NCBI RefSeq assembly: GCF_900177485.1
Contig: NZ_LT840186.1
Span: 1,240,001 to 1,304,000 of the forward strand
Source: Candidatus Pelagibacter sp. HIMB1321
GTDB lineage: Bacteria > Pseudomonadota > Alphaproteobacteria > Pelagibacterales > Pelagibacteraceae
DNA: 64,000 nt
Direction: 5' to 3'
Part shown: positions 20,320-32,354 of the stretch, one piece after another
Numbering within the stretch: position 1 is the stretch's first letter
How the letters are laid out: every line of letters starts with the position of its first letter
Translations under genes and position numbers: made by a program
Notes under the pieces: generated by a model
What the model saw: the letters and a program-made list of their open reading frames with translations, nothing else
What the model was told of the DNA's origin: nothing
The model's database searches: none

Positions 20320-21621
20320 ATGAGTGAAAAAATTGTAGTTCCTGTCTTAGGTGAAAGTATTACAGAAGCAACAGTCTCTAAATGGTTAAAAAGTGAAGGT
20401 GAAACAGTTGAAGCCGATGAACCAATTGTTGAATTAGAGACTGATAAGGTAAATTTAGAAGTTCCATCACCAATTAGTGGTGTCTTGTCAGAAATAAATT
20501 CTAAAGATGGGACAGTTGTTGAAGTTGGAGCGTTACTTGGATCAGTATCTGAAAATGGATCTGGAACAGTGAAAAAAGAAGTAATTAAAAAAATAGAACC
20601 AACAGCAACACCAGAAAATAATGTTGTAAATTTAGAAGTTCCAAAAAAAGAACCAGAAATTTTTGAGGAAAAAAAAGATCAAGAGAGTTCTGATGAAGCA
20701 CCATTAATTTTAACAAAAGAAGTAAAAGAAAAAGAAGAAGTAAAGCTTGAATCTGACTCAGAAAATCAAACTTTATCTCCAGCAGTAAGAAAAATTGTTG
20801 CTGAAAAGAAAATCGACATTAATTCAGTTAAAGGTACAGGTAAAGATGGAAGAATTTTAAAAGGCGATTTAATTAGTCTTATGGGAGCACAACCACAACC
20901 TTCTGAAAGAAAAGCTCAATACGGTCCTGAGGAAAAAATTAGGATGACTAGATTGAGACAAACGATTGCTAAAAGACTAAAACAAGCTCAAGAAAATGCA
21001 GCCTTGTTAACAACGTTTAATGAAGTTGACATGTCAAGCATTATGGAAATGAGAAAAGAAAACCAAGAGGATTTTCAAAGTAGATATGGAATAAAATTAG
21101 GCTTTATGTCTTTCTTTGTAAAAGCTTGCATAGTTGCACTTAAATCTTTTCCAGCTGTAAATGCGGAAATTGATGGAGAGGACATAATTTATAAAAATTA
21201 TTATAATATTAGTTTTGCAGTTGGTACTGAAAAAGGTTTAGTTGTCCCAGTATTAAAAAATGCTGATGAACTATCATTTGCAGATATTGAAAAAAATATT
21301 AAAGAAATTTCAGAGAAAGCTAGAGACGGAAAATTAACAATCGAGGATCTTCAGGGTGGAACTTTTACAATCAGTAACGGCGGTGTTTATGGATCGATGT
21401 TATCGACACCAATTTTAAATCTTCCTCAATCTGGAGTTCTTGGGATGCATAATATTGTTGAAAGACCAGTGGTGGTTGATGGAGAAATTAAGATAAGACC
21501 AATTATGTATTTAGCTTTATCCTATGATCATAGAATAATAGATGGAAAAGAGTCTGTTTCATTTTTAAAAATGATTAAGGAAAATCTAGAAGACCCAAGA
21601 AGATTATTTTTAGATATTTAA
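20320..21621 (+). CDS. sucB: 2-oxoglutarate dehydrogenase E2 (dihydrolipoyl succinyltransferase)
   Basis: SucB transfers the succinyl group from the lipoyl arm to CoA and forms the core of the complex. The 433 residues contain one lipoyl domain (1-75, lipoylated Lys43 in [14 protein letters not shown]), a long acidic/lysine-rich linker (about 85-145), a peripheral subunit-binding domain ([14 protein letters not shown] to about 190), and the catalytic domain ending in [16 protein letters not shown] with the active-site histidine. It starts 6 bp after sucA. Its TAA is followed immediately by the ATG of lpd. Confidence 0.97.
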   Translation: MSEKIVVPVLGESITEATVSKWLKSEGETVEADEPIVELETDKVNLEVPSPISGVLSEINSKDGTVVEVGALLGSVSENGSGTVKKEVIKKIEPTATPENNVVNLEVPKKEPEIFEEKKDQESSDEAPLILTKEVKEKEEVKLESDSENQTLSPAVRKIVAEKKIDINSVKGTGKDGRILKGDLISLMGAQPQPSERKAQYGPEEKIRMTRLRQTIAKRLKQAQENAALLTTFNEVDMSSIMEMRKENQEDFQSRYGIKLGFMSFFVKACIVALKSFPAVNAEIDGEDIIYKNYYNISFAVGTEKGLVVPVLKNADELSFADIEKNIKEISEKARDGKLTIEDLQGGTFTISNGGVYGSMLSTPILNLPQSGVLGMHNIVERPVVVDGEIKIRPIMYLALSYDHRIIDGKESVSFLKMIKENLEDPRRLFLDI

Positions 21622-23022
21622 ATGTCAGAAAAATTTCAAGCAGTTGTAATTGGTGGTGGTCCGGGTGGTTATGTTTGTGCAATTAGATTGGCTCAATTAG
21701 GATTGAAAACTGCATGTATTGAATCGAGAGGTTCATTAGGTGGTACTTGCCTGAATGTTGGATGTATACCCTCAAAGAGTTTATTAAACTTATCTGAAGA
21801 ATTCCATAAAGTTAAAAATCTATCAAATAAAGGAATAGAAGTTGGTGAAGTAAAGCTAAATCTTAATAAAATGATGAAAAGTAAGGATAAAGCAGTAACT
21901 GTTTTGACAAAGGGAGTTGAGTTTTTATTAAAGAAAAACAAAGTTACATATTTCAAAGGTCATGGAAGCTTTAAATCAAAGAATGAAATCAATATAAAAG
22001 ATGCAGATAACAAAGAGACAGTAATTGGTGCAGATAACATTATAATTGCTACAGGATCAGTACCTGTATCACTCCCAGGAATAGATTTTGACGAGAAAAC
22101 AATTTTATCTTCTACCGGAGCTTTAAAGATAGAGCAGGTGCCAAAAAAAATGGTTGTAGTAGGTGGAGGATACATTGGGTTAGAAATGGGATCAGTTTGG
22201 TCAAGATTAGGAGCTGAAGTTCATGTAGTAGAATTCTTAGAACACATCACGCCTGGCATGGATAGAGAGATTTCCCAAGAATTTATGAAAATTTTAAAAA
22301 AACAGGGAATAAAATTTCATATGCAGCATAAAGTTGAAGAGATTAAAAAAGATAGTGAGGGAGCAATTGTTTCAACTAGTGATAAAGATGGAAATAAAAA
22401 AGATTTTGATTGTGATGTAGTTTTAATTTCAGTTGGAAGAAAACCTAATACGGAAGGATTAAACATTGAAGCAGCTGGAGTTGAACTTGATGAAAAACAT
22501 AGAGTTAAGACAGACAAAAATTTTAAGACTAATCAAAATAATATTTATGCTATTGGAGACGTAATCACTGGTCCTATGCTTGCACATAAAGCTGAGGATG
22601 AAGGAATAGCAGTTGCTGAAAATATTGCAGGACAATCAGGCCATGTTAATTATGATACTATTCCTGGTGTTGTCTATACAACCCCAGAAGTTGCTTCAAT
22701 TGGAAAAACAGAAGAACAGTTAAAAGAAAAAAATGTTGATTATAAAATTGGAAAATTTTCATTTATGGCAAACTCAAGAGCAAAAGCAATTGATGATGCA
22801 GAAGGATTTGTTAAAATTCTAGCTGATGCTAAAACAGATAAAGTTTTAGGGGCTCATTTAATAGGGCCTCACGCAGGAGAATTAATAGCTGAAATTGGAG
22901 TAGCTATGGAATTTGGAGCAAGTTCTGAAGATATTGCAAGAACATGTCATGCACATCCTACATTTTCTGAAGCAGTTAAAGAAGCAGCTCTTTCAGTTGA
23001 TAAAAGGGCAATACACTCTTAA
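21622..23022 (+). CDS. lpd: Dihydrolipoyl dehydrogenase (E3)
   Basis: This flavoprotein reoxidises dihydrolipoamide with NAD for the 2-oxoacid dehydrogenase complexes and possibly the glycine cleavage system. The 466 residues include the FAD loop GGGPGGYVCAIR (residues 11-22), the redox-active disulfide Cys43/Cys48 in GGTCLNVGCIPSKS, the NAD-binding GGGYIGLEMGSVWSRLGAEV, and the C-terminal HAHPTFSEA with the catalytic His/Glu pair. It directly abuts sucB and ends the TCA run. Confidence 0.97.
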   Translation: MSEKFQAVVIGGGPGGYVCAIRLAQLGLKTACIESRGSLGGTCLNVGCIPSKSLLNLSEEFHKVKNLSNKGIEVGEVKLNLNKMMKSKDKAVTVLTKGVEFLLKKNKVTYFKGHGSFKSKNEINIKDADNKETVIGADNIIIATGSVPVSLPGIDFDEKTILSSTGALKIEQVPKKMVVVGGGYIGLEMGSVWSRLGAEVHVVEFLEHITPGMDREISQEFMKILKKQGIKFHMQHKVEEIKKDSEGAIVSTSDKDGNKKDFDCDVVLISVGRKPNTEGLNIEAAGVELDEKHRVKTDKNFKTNQNNIYAIGDVITGPMLAHKAEDEGIAVAENIAGQSGHVNYDTIPGVVYTTPEVASIGKTEEQLKEKNVDYKIGKFSFMANSRAKAIDDAEGFVKILADAKTDKVLGAHLIGPHAGELIAEIGVAMEFGASSEDIARTCHAHPTFSEAVKEAALSVDKRAIHS

Positions 23023-23053
23023 AATTTTTAGCATCTTATATTAAAGTTAACTG

Positions 23054-24985
23054 ATGCCCCAAGAAGATAAATTGATATTAGAAAAACTTTTTATACAAGC
23101 TCTGGAAAATCATAAAAAGAAAAATTTTCATAATGCAAAAAATATTTACAAAGAGGTTTTAAAAAAAGATCCATTTCATTTAAAGGCATGTTTTAATCTT
23201 GCAATTTTATATAACAATTTAGGTAATTTTCAAAAATCAATTATTTATTATGAAAAGGTTTTAGAGATTAAACCCCATGAATTTAATGCCTGCTACAATC
23301 TAGGTAATATCTATAAAAAATTAAAAAAAAATGATAAAGCAAAAAAACTTTATAAAAAAGTAATCGAGTTACAACCTAAAAACATTGCAGCATTAAATAA
23401 TCTTGGAAATTTATCTAGAGAACTAGGAGAGTATCAAAATGCAATTAGATATTTTAAAGAATTAATAAAAATTAAACCTAATTTTGCTATCGGTTATTAT
23501 AATCTTGGGCATCTACTCAAAGAAATAGGTGAATATCATGAGGCAATAGAATATTTTGATAAAGCCGTTAAGATAGAGCCAAAAAATCTTATATTTCAAT
23601 GGCAGTCTATGATTACATTTCCAGTAATTTATAAAAATTTTGAAGAAATTGAACTCTCAAGAACTAAATTTAAAAAAAAAATTAAAGTTATAGATCAGTT
23701 ATTAAATAGTGAGAATAAATATACCAAGTATGATCTAGAAAACACTATTAATTCAGGTACAAATTTTTTTTTACATTATCAGGGAAAGGATGATTTAAGT
23801 TTACAAAAGCAGTTTGCAAATTTAATAGAACAGATAACACAAAAAGTTTACCCTCAATTTAATATTAAAATAAAAAAAAAAAAATTAGATAAGAAAATAT
23901 CAGTTGGTTTTATTTCATCTTTTTTCAGGGATCATACGGTATCAAAATTATTTAAAAATTGGATACTAAAATTGGATGATAAAAAGTTTGATAAATTTAC
24001 ATACTATGTTTCTAACAATATTGATCATGTTACTCAAAAAATTAAGAATAATTCTAAACTTTTTTTTAGTGAGAATGTTGAAGAATTAATTTCTCAGATA
24101 TCTGCAGATAGTATAGATGTAATCATATATTTGGATATTGGGATGGAACCAAAAATACAGATTTTAAGTTCTTTAAGATTAGCATCATTGCAATTTAATA
24201 CTTGGGGCCATCCTGTGACCTCAGGTTTTAAGAATATTGATTTTTTTCTCTCAAGTGAATTGATGGAAGCTAATGATTCAAAAAAATATTTTTCTGAAAA
24301 ATTAATTAAAATGCCTCAATTAGGAATAGATTATGATTTTCCAGATTTATCTAATACAAAAGAGCCTGAATTATCTAAAAGTACAAAATCAACAATATTT
24401 TTAAACCTTCAAAGTTTGTTTAAACTTTTACCTCAAGATGATCATATTTATTTAGATATAATAAAGAAAAATCCAAACTGTTATTTTTGGTTTATTGAGG
24501 GCATAAAAGATCCAATGAATTTAGTATTTAAAGATAGAATTTCAAAACGATTTCAGGATGAGGGGTATGACTTTAAAAAATATTTTTACTTTCATCCAAG
24601 ATGTAGCAATAATGAATTTTTAGGTCTAATTAAAAAATCGGATATAATTTTAGATAGTTTGAATTGGTCTGGTGGAAATACTTCTTTAGAAGCTATTAGT
24701 TTGAATAAGCCAATTATTACTCTTCCATCTAATTTTATGAGAGGAAGACACACTTATGGTATTTTAAAAATTCTAGGTATAGAAGAAACAATCGCAAACT
24801 CTAAAAAAAACTATATTGAAATAGCTTTAAAATTGGCTAGCGATATCAATTTTAGAAATGAAGTAATTAAAAAAATTAAGATAAATAAAAAAAAATTATT
24901 TAATAATGAAAAATCAGTAACATTTTTGGAAAAAGTGATTACCAGTGAATATTACAAAAAAAATAATATTAAAGTAAAAGGTTAA
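23054..24985 (+). CDS. TPR protein with GT41 (OGT/SPINDLY-type) glycosyltransferase domain
   Basis: The first ~190 of 643 residues are tandem TPR repeats (ACFNLAILYNNLGNFQKSII, CYNLGNIYKKLKKNDKAKKL, ALNNLGNLSRELGEYQNAIR, GYYNLGHLLKEIGEYHEAIE). The C-terminal half resembles the O-linked GlcNAc transferase/SPINDLY family: KISVGFISSFFRDHTVSKLF, LQFNTWGHPVTSGFKNIDFF, FLNLQSLFKLLPQDDHIY, LDSLNWSGGNTSLEAI and PSNFMRGRHTYGIL. It probably moves a sugar from a nucleotide donor to a protein or surface acceptor in the cytoplasm. No signal peptide is seen. It stands between lpd and priA with no pathway partner, so donor and target remain open. Confidence 0.82.
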   Translation: MPQEDKLILEKLFIQALENHKKKNFHNAKNIYKEVLKKDPFHLKACFNLAILYNNLGNFQKSIIYYEKVLEIKPHEFNACYNLGNIYKKLKKNDKAKKLYKKVIELQPKNIAALNNLGNLSRELGEYQNAIRYFKELIKIKPNFAIGYYNLGHLLKEIGEYHEAIEYFDKAVKIEPKNLIFQWQSMITFPVIYKNFEEIELSRTKFKKKIKVIDQLLNSENKYTKYDLENTINSGTNFFLHYQGKDDLSLQKQFANLIEQITQKVYPQFNIKIKKKKLDKKISVGFISSFFRDHTVSKLFKNWILKLDDKKFDKFTYYVSNNIDHVTQKIKNNSKLFFSENVEELISQISADSIDVIIYLDIGMEPKIQILSSLRLASLQFNTWGHPVTSGFKNIDFFLSSELMEANDSKKYFSEKLIKMPQLGIDYDFPDLSNTKEPELSKSTKSTIFLNLQSLFKLLPQDDHIYLDIIKKNPNCYFWFIEGIKDPMNLVFKDRISKRFQDEGYDFKKYFYFHPRCSNNEFLGLIKKSDIILDSLNWSGGNTSLEAISLNKPIITLPSNFMRGRHTYGILKILGIEETIANSKKNYIEIALKLASDINFRNEVIKKIKINKKKLFNNEKSVTFLEKVITSEYYKKNNIKVKG

Positions 24986-25030
24986 GTTTAATCTCTTAGC
25001 AACTATTATGTTTATATTTTATAGCTAAAT

Positions 25031-26986
25031 ATGAAATATCCAATTCTATTACCTAATATATTTGATTATCCTTTTACTTATGAAAGTGACATCAAATTAA
25101 AGATAGGTGATTTTGTAATTGTACCGTTTGGAAAATCAAAAATTACTGGTGTGGTTTGGGATGAATTTGAAAAAAATGATAAAAAAACTTTTAAAATAAA
25201 AAAAGTTTTAAAAAAACTAGAAATATTAGCTTTAAAAAAAAATACAATTAATTTTTTAAATTGGTTTTCAAAATACAATCTAATTCCAAAAGGTATGGCA
25301 TTAAAGTTATCATTGTTAAGTAGTAACGCTGTAGAGAAACTATCTGATGAAAAATATAATGAATATTCTACTAATATAAAAAATAACTCTTTTGAGCTAT
25401 CAAAAGATCAAAAAACATCCCTTAAATTAATGACTAAATTTTCTGATAAATTTAGGGTTCATGTTTTGCAAGGTACAACAGGCTCAGGAAAAACTATTGT
25501 ATATTTTGAAGCTTTAAAAGATTTTATAAATAGAGGTTTTCAAGGCTTAATTTTATTACCTGAAATTGGTTTAACTGGACAATTTGAACAAAAATTCTGC
25601 GAATTTTTTGGTTTTAAACCTGCTGTATGGCATTCAGGAATTTCAAAGAAAAAAAAAGAAATCATATGGAGCGGTGTTAATGAGGGTAAGATCAATGTTA
25701 TCATTGGAGCGAGATCATCACTATTTTTACCTTTTAAGAAATTAGGCCTAATCATTGTTGATGAAGAGCATGACCAATCTTACAAACAAGATGAAGGAAT
25801 CATTTATAATGCAAGAGATATGGCAATCGCTAGAGCATCATTTGAAAATATTCCTATAAATTTAATTACGGCTGTGCCTTCAATTGAAACTTATGAAAAT
25901 ATTAAGAAAGGCAAATATTCAGTATCAAAACTTAATCAAAGGTATCAAGATGCTGCATTACCCAATTATGAAATAATAAATTTGAATAACACCAAACTTG
26001 AAAAACAAACGTGGTTGTCAAAAGAGACTATAGAAAAAGCAAATGAACATTTAAAAAAAAATGATCAAGTTTTATTTTTTTTGAATAGGAGAGGTTTTTC
26101 ACCACATGTGTTGTGTAAAAAATGTTTCAGTGCTTACAACTGTCCAAATTGTTCTATTAATCTAGTTTATCATAAAAAAAAAGAAACTCTGCTTTGTCAT
26201 TATTGTGGTTTTAAATCATCTTTGAATAGAGATTGCTCAAAAGAAGGACAGTGTGATTTTATTTTTAGTGGCCCAGGAGTTGAGAGAATATCAGAGGAAG
26301 TTAAAAAAAATTTTCCTAATAAGAAAGTAGAAATTTTTTCAAGTGACACAATGAATAAAAAAAACTCTTCTGATACATTAAATAAGATTATAAATAATGA
26401 GATTGAAATTCTGGTAGGAACACAACTCATATCCAAAGGTTTTCATTTTCCAAATTTAAACTGTATTATCGTAGTTGATATTGATTTAACAACACAAGGT
26501 CACGATTTAAGAGCAACTGAAAAAAGTTTGCAACTATATCATCAGTTATCCGGTAGAGCTGGTAGGACTGGTAAACCAGCAACTGTATATTTTCAAACTT
26601 ATAGTAAAAACACAAAAATGATCAGTGAAATTACTAATAGAAATCCAGATATATTTCTAGATAGAGAATTAGAAATTAGAAAAAAAAACAAATTACCTCC
26701 TTATGAAAGATTTATTTCGTTAATACTTACGGGAGAGAATGAGCAGAAATTAGAAAAGGATGCTTTTTATTTCAAAACTTTTTTGGAAGATAAAATTAAT
26801 GCTAGAGTTCTTGGCCCTGTTAGTGCTCCAATTTTTAGACTTAAAAGGAAATTTAGGATTAGGCTGCTGATCCGAGGCTCTAAATCTTTGAAATTGCAAA
26901 GTTCTGTAAGCGAATTAATTGCAAAGTATAAATTTTCGAATGGAATAAAACTGACAGTTGATGTTGACCCTCTAAACTTCAATTAA
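25031..26986 (+). CDS. priA: Primosomal replication restart helicase PriA
   Basis: PriA recognises stalled forks and reloads the replisome. The 651-residue protein is shorter than the ~730 of E. coli, mainly from a compact N-terminal DNA-binding region. The helicase has Walker A GTTGSGKT near residue 152, the DEEH box in IIVDEEHDQSYKQ, a zinc-binding region with paired cysteines (CKKCFSAYNCPNC, LLCHYCGF), and motifs V/VI in GTQLISKGFHFPNL and QLSGRAGRTGKPA. It is followed by a 110 bp gap before atpH. Confidence 0.95.
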   Translation: MKYPILLPNIFDYPFTYESDIKLKIGDFVIVPFGKSKITGVVWDEFEKNDKKTFKIKKVLKKLEILALKKNTINFLNWFSKYNLIPKGMALKLSLLSSNAVEKLSDEKYNEYSTNIKNNSFELSKDQKTSLKLMTKFSDKFRVHVLQGTTGSGKTIVYFEALKDFINRGFQGLILLPEIGLTGQFEQKFCEFFGFKPAVWHSGISKKKKEIIWSGVNEGKINVIIGARSSLFLPFKKLGLIIVDEEHDQSYKQDEGIIYNARDMAIARASFENIPINLITAVPSIETYENIKKGKYSVSKLNQRYQDAALPNYEIINLNNTKLEKQTWLSKETIEKANEHLKKNDQVLFFLNRRGFSPHVLCKKCFSAYNCPNCSINLVYHKKKETLLCHYCGFKSSLNRDCSKEGQCDFIFSGPGVERISEEVKKNFPNKKVEIFSSDTMNKKNSSDTLNKIINNEIEILVGTQLISKGFHFPNLNCIIVVDIDLTTQGHDLRATEKSLQLYHQLSGRAGRTGKPATVYFQTYSKNTKMISEITNRNPDIFLDRELEIRKKNKLPPYERFISLILTGENEQKLEKDAFYFKTFLEDKINARVLGPVSAPIFRLKRKFRIRLLIRGSKSLKLQSSVSELIAKYKFSNGIKLTVDVDPLNFN

Positions 26987-27096
26987 ATGGCAAAAAAAAG
27001 GTCTTTTTGCAACATTGTGTTACTTGAAGAGGTAAATTCTATATGCTAATTAAAGCCAGTTTTTAAAGAACAATCAACACTAACTAAAAGATAAAA
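26987..27096 (+). promoter_or_regulatory. Intergenic leader before the F1-ATPase operon
   Basis: This 110 bp region separates priA from atpH. It has a small hairpin, GCAAAAA (26990-26996) pairing with TTTTTGC (27004-27010), and a weak promoter-like pair TTACTT then TATGCT 16 bp later (about 27020-27047). A 20-codon ORF (ATG 26987 to TAA 27049) immediately follows the priA stop, but nothing supports its being expressed. The atp operon promoter most probably lies here. Confidence 0.4.
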
Positions 27097-27654
27097 TTGA
27101 GTAAGAACAAAGGATTTTCAAATACTTCTGCACAAAGATATTCTCTAGCTTTGTATGAACTTTCTAATGAAGCTAATTCTATAGTTGATATTGAAAAACA
27201 TACTTTAGCAATTTTAAATTTAATCGAAAAAAATAAAGATTTTAATAACTTGATTAAAGATCCAACTGAAAATCAAGAAAATTTGATTTCTGTAATAAAT
27301 AAAATTTCCGAAACTTTTAAAGTTAATGATTTATTAAAAAATTTTATGACATTTTTAATAAAAAAAAGAAGATTTTTTTACCTAGAAAAAATTTTAAAAA
27401 GTTTTATTGAAATCTGCTCGGAAAAAAGAGGTGAGATTAAAGCTGAGATTCAATCTGCGAAAGAATTATCTAATGAAGAAATAAGTAAAATAACTGAAGA
27501 ACTCTCACAAAACTTCAGCTCTAAAATGAAATTAAACTACAAAAATGACAAAAGTTTAATTGGAGGATTAATCGTCAAAATAGGTAGCACTATGGTTGAT
27601 ACTTCCATCAAAAATAAATTACAACAAATCGAAAATAGAATGATAGAGGCATAA
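27097..27654 (+). CDS. atpH: F1-ATPase delta subunit
   Basis: The delta subunit links the F1 head to the F0 stator. The 185-residue protein begins near the typical alphaproteobacterial pattern ([19 protein letters not shown]) and ends with [20 protein letters not shown], the family's C-terminal signature. The start is a TTG at 27097, since no ATG or GTG gives a full N-terminus. It is the first gene of atpHAGDC; the F0 genes are not in this window, as is usual for alphaproteobacteria. Confidence 0.95.
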   Translation: MSKNKGFSNTSAQRYSLALYELSNEANSIVDIEKHTLAILNLIEKNKDFNNLIKDPTENQENLISVINKISETFKVNDLLKNFMTFLIKKRRFFYLEKILKSFIEICSEKRGEIKAEIQSAKELSNEEISKITEELSQNFSSKMKLNYKNDKSLIGGLIVKIGSTMVDTSIKNKLQQIENRMIEA

Positions 27655-27655
27655 T

Positions 27656-29188
27656 ATGGAAATAAATCCTTCAGAAGTAACAAAAATATTAAAAGAACAA
27701 ATTAAAAATTTTGGAGATAAAGCAGAAATTTCTGAAGTTGGACAAGTTTTGTCAGTTGGTGATGGTATCGCTAGGATCTATGGATTAGATAATGTTCAAG
27801 CTGGAGAAATGGTTGAATTTGCTGATGGCTCTAAAGGTATGGCTTTAAACCTTGAAAGCGAAAATGTAGGTGTTGTAATTTTTGGTGACGATAGAAATGT
27901 TAAAGAAGGAGACGTAGTTAAAAGAACTGGAAATATTGTTGATACACCAGTTGGAAAAGAATTGCTTGGAAGAGTAGTTGATGGATTAGGTAACCCTATT
28001 GATGGAAAGGGTGCATTCGATAAAGGAATTAAAAAAAGTAGGGTAGAGGTAAAAGCTCCTGGAATAATTCCAAGACAATCAGTCAGTGAACCAATGCAGA
28101 CAGGTTTAAAATCAATCGACAGTCTTGTACCAATTGGGAGAGGTCAAAGGGAATTGATTATTGGTGATAGACAAACAGGTAAAACTGCAGTTGCTATTGA
28201 TGCAATAATTAACCAAAAAAAAATTAATGAGTCTGGTGATGAAAAACAAAAACTTTATTGTATTTATGTTGCTGTAGGTCAAAAAAGATCAACGGTAAGA
28301 CAAATACAAAAAACTTTAGAAGAAGCTGGGGCTATGGAATATACAACTATAGTTGCTGCAACAGCATCTGACTCAGCTCCACTTCAATTTTTAGCTCCTT
28401 ATACAGGATGTGCTATGGGAGAATTTTTCAGAGATAATGGCATGCATGCTTTAATAATCTATGATGATTTATCTAAGCAGGCTGTTGCATACAGACAGAT
28501 GTCGCTATTATTAAGAAGACCTCCAGGAAGGGAAGCATACCCAGGAGATGTATTTTATCTTCATAGTAGACTATTAGAAAGAGCAGCTAAATTGAGTGAC
28601 GAGCATGGTGGTGGTTCTCTTACTGCTTTACCTATTATTGAAACTCAAGGTGGAGACGTTTCTGCCTTTATACCCACAAACGTAATTTCTATTACGGATG
28701 GTCAAATTTTCTTAGAAACAGAGTTATTTAACCAAGGAATTAGACCAGCGATTAACGTGGGTTTATCTGTTTCAAGGGTTGGTTCAGCAGCACAAACAAA
28801 AGCTATGAAAAAGGTTTCTGGTTCAATGAAACTTGAATTAGCTCAATATAGAGAGATGGCAGCATTTGCTCAATTCGGATCAGATTTAGATGCTTCAACA
28901 CAACAGCTTTTAAATCGAGGTTCAAAATTAACTGAACTTTTAAAACAAAAACAATATTCACCAATGACTGTTGCTGAGCAAGTAATTTCAGTTTTCTGTG
29001 GTGTAAAAGGATATCTTGATGATGTTGAATTAAAAGACATTGCAGATTTTGAACACAAGATCATTGAGAAATGTAAATCTGATAAACCAGAGATTATTAA
29101 TTCTATTTTAAGTTCAGGTAAACTTGAAGAGGATACTGAAAAAGAATTAGTAGAATTGATTAATCAATTAAAACAAAGCTTAAAATAA
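27656..29188 (+). CDS. atpA: F1-ATPase alpha subunit
   Basis: The alpha subunit forms the regulatory nucleotide sites of the F1 hexamer. It is 510 residues, the normal length. The P-loop is [31 protein letters not shown] is a strongly conserved region, and the signature [17 protein letters not shown] is intact. It begins 1 bp after atpH and is followed by atpG 8 bp later. Confidence 0.98.
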   Translation: MEINPSEVTKILKEQIKNFGDKAEISEVGQVLSVGDGIARIYGLDNVQAGEMVEFADGSKGMALNLESENVGVVIFGDDRNVKEGDVVKRTGNIVDTPVGKELLGRVVDGLGNPIDGKGAFDKGIKKSRVEVKAPGIIPRQSVSEPMQTGLKSIDSLVPIGRGQRELIIGDRQTGKTAVAIDAIINQKKINESGDEKQKLYCIYVAVGQKRSTVRQIQKTLEEAGAMEYTTIVAATASDSAPLQFLAPYTGCAMGEFFRDNGMHALIIYDDLSKQAVAYRQMSLLLRRPPGREAYPGDVFYLHSRLLERAAKLSDEHGGGSLTALPIIETQGGDVSAFIPTNVISITDGQIFLETELFNQGIRPAINVGLSVSRVGSAAQTKAMKKVSGSMKLELAQYREMAAFAQFGSDLDASTQQLLNRGSKLTELLKQKQYSPMTVAEQVISVFCGVKGYLDDVELKDIADFEHKIIEKCKSDKPEIINSILSSGKLEEDTEKELVELINQLKQSLK

Positions 29189-29196
29189 AAAAATAA

Positions 29197-31492
<2,296 letters not shown>

Positions 31493-31493
<1 letters not shown>

Positions 31494-31885
31494 TGAGTGA
31501 AGAATTTAAAGTAGAAATAGTTAATCCAGAAAAATCTTTTTTTTCAAAAGAGGATGTAACAGAAGTTATTGTTCCAGCTTTTGAAGGTGAGATGGGAATT
31601 CTAAAAGACCATATTTCAATTATATCTTTTTTAAAACCTGGTATTATTACAATCTATTCAAAATCTGGTGAAGAAAAATTCTTTGTTGAGGATGGGATAG
31701 TTGAATTTAAAAATAATAATCTATCAGTTTTAACTAGCTCTATTTTTAGCTTGAAAGATATTGATAAAAATAAAATTCAGGATTTAATAAAAGTTACTGA
31801 GCAAGAAGCAAATAAATCAGAGATAAGTGATCAAGCAAAGTTCTTAGCAGACCAAAAAATTGATGTGCTAAGATCTATTAATTAA
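31493..31885 (+). CDS. atpC: F1-ATPase epsilon subunit
   Basis: The epsilon subunit joins gamma to the c-ring and inhibits ATP hydrolysis. The 130-residue protein has the N-terminal beta-sandwich (FKVEIVNPEKSFFSKEDVTE, PAFEGEMGILKDHISIISFL) and a short helical C-terminus. It ends the atp operon, and its final 18 bp overlap the convergent rppH gene. Confidence 0.96.
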
Positions 31886-32353
31886 TATTTTTTCAACTTT
31901 TTCTTGGACTTCTTTGTAGACATGAAGTTTGAAATCTACAACTAATTGAGTAATTTCTTTTAAATCCACCCATTTCCAATCTAAAAATTCAGGTTTTTTG
32001 GTTTGAATATTTATCTCACTGTCATTTCCAATATGTCTCATTAAAAACCATTTTTGAATTTGACCTTTATATTTTCCCTTCCAAATAATTCCTAATAAGC
32101 GATCAGGAAGATTGTAGGTTATAAAACCATCTAGCTCGCTAATAAGCTCTACATTTTTTATACTAGTTTCTTCCTCTAATTCTCGATAAGCAGCAGTTAA
32201 ATAATCCTCTCCATCATCAACGCCACCTTGAGGCATTTGCCAAAAATTTTTTGGATTATCAATTCTTTTTGCGACAAAAACTTTATCATCTTTATTAAGC
32301 ACAACTATTCCAACACCACTTCTTAGTGGTAAATCTTTAAACTTTTCCTGCAT
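31868..32353 (-). CDS. rppH: RNA pyrophosphohydrolase (Nudix)
   Basis: RppH removes pyrophosphate from mRNA 5' ends and so starts 5'-end-dependent decay; some members act on dinucleoside polyphosphates. The 161-residue protein has GVGIVVLNKDDKVFVAKRID, the typical WQMPQGGVDDGED and the Nudix box RELEEETS, with Thr at the usual Gly position. FLDWKWVDLKEI near the C-terminus is also typical. It is the last gene of the rplU-to-rppH run, one base after ctpA. The 3' end overlaps atpC. Confidence 0.92.
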   Translation of the reverse strand: MQEKFKDLPLRSGVGIVVLNKDDKVFVAKRIDNPKNFWQMPQGGVDDGEDYLTAAYRELEEETSIKNVELISELDGFITYNLPDRLLGIIWKGKYKGQIQKWFLMRHIGNDSEINIQTKKPEFLDWKWVDLKEITQLVVDFKLHVYKEVQEKVEKILINRS

Positions 32354-32354
32354 T

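Noticed and set aside
26987-27049. 20-codon ORF directly after the priA stop
   Set aside because: No ribosome binding site or conservation can be shown; it overlaps the region that probably holds the atp operon promoter.
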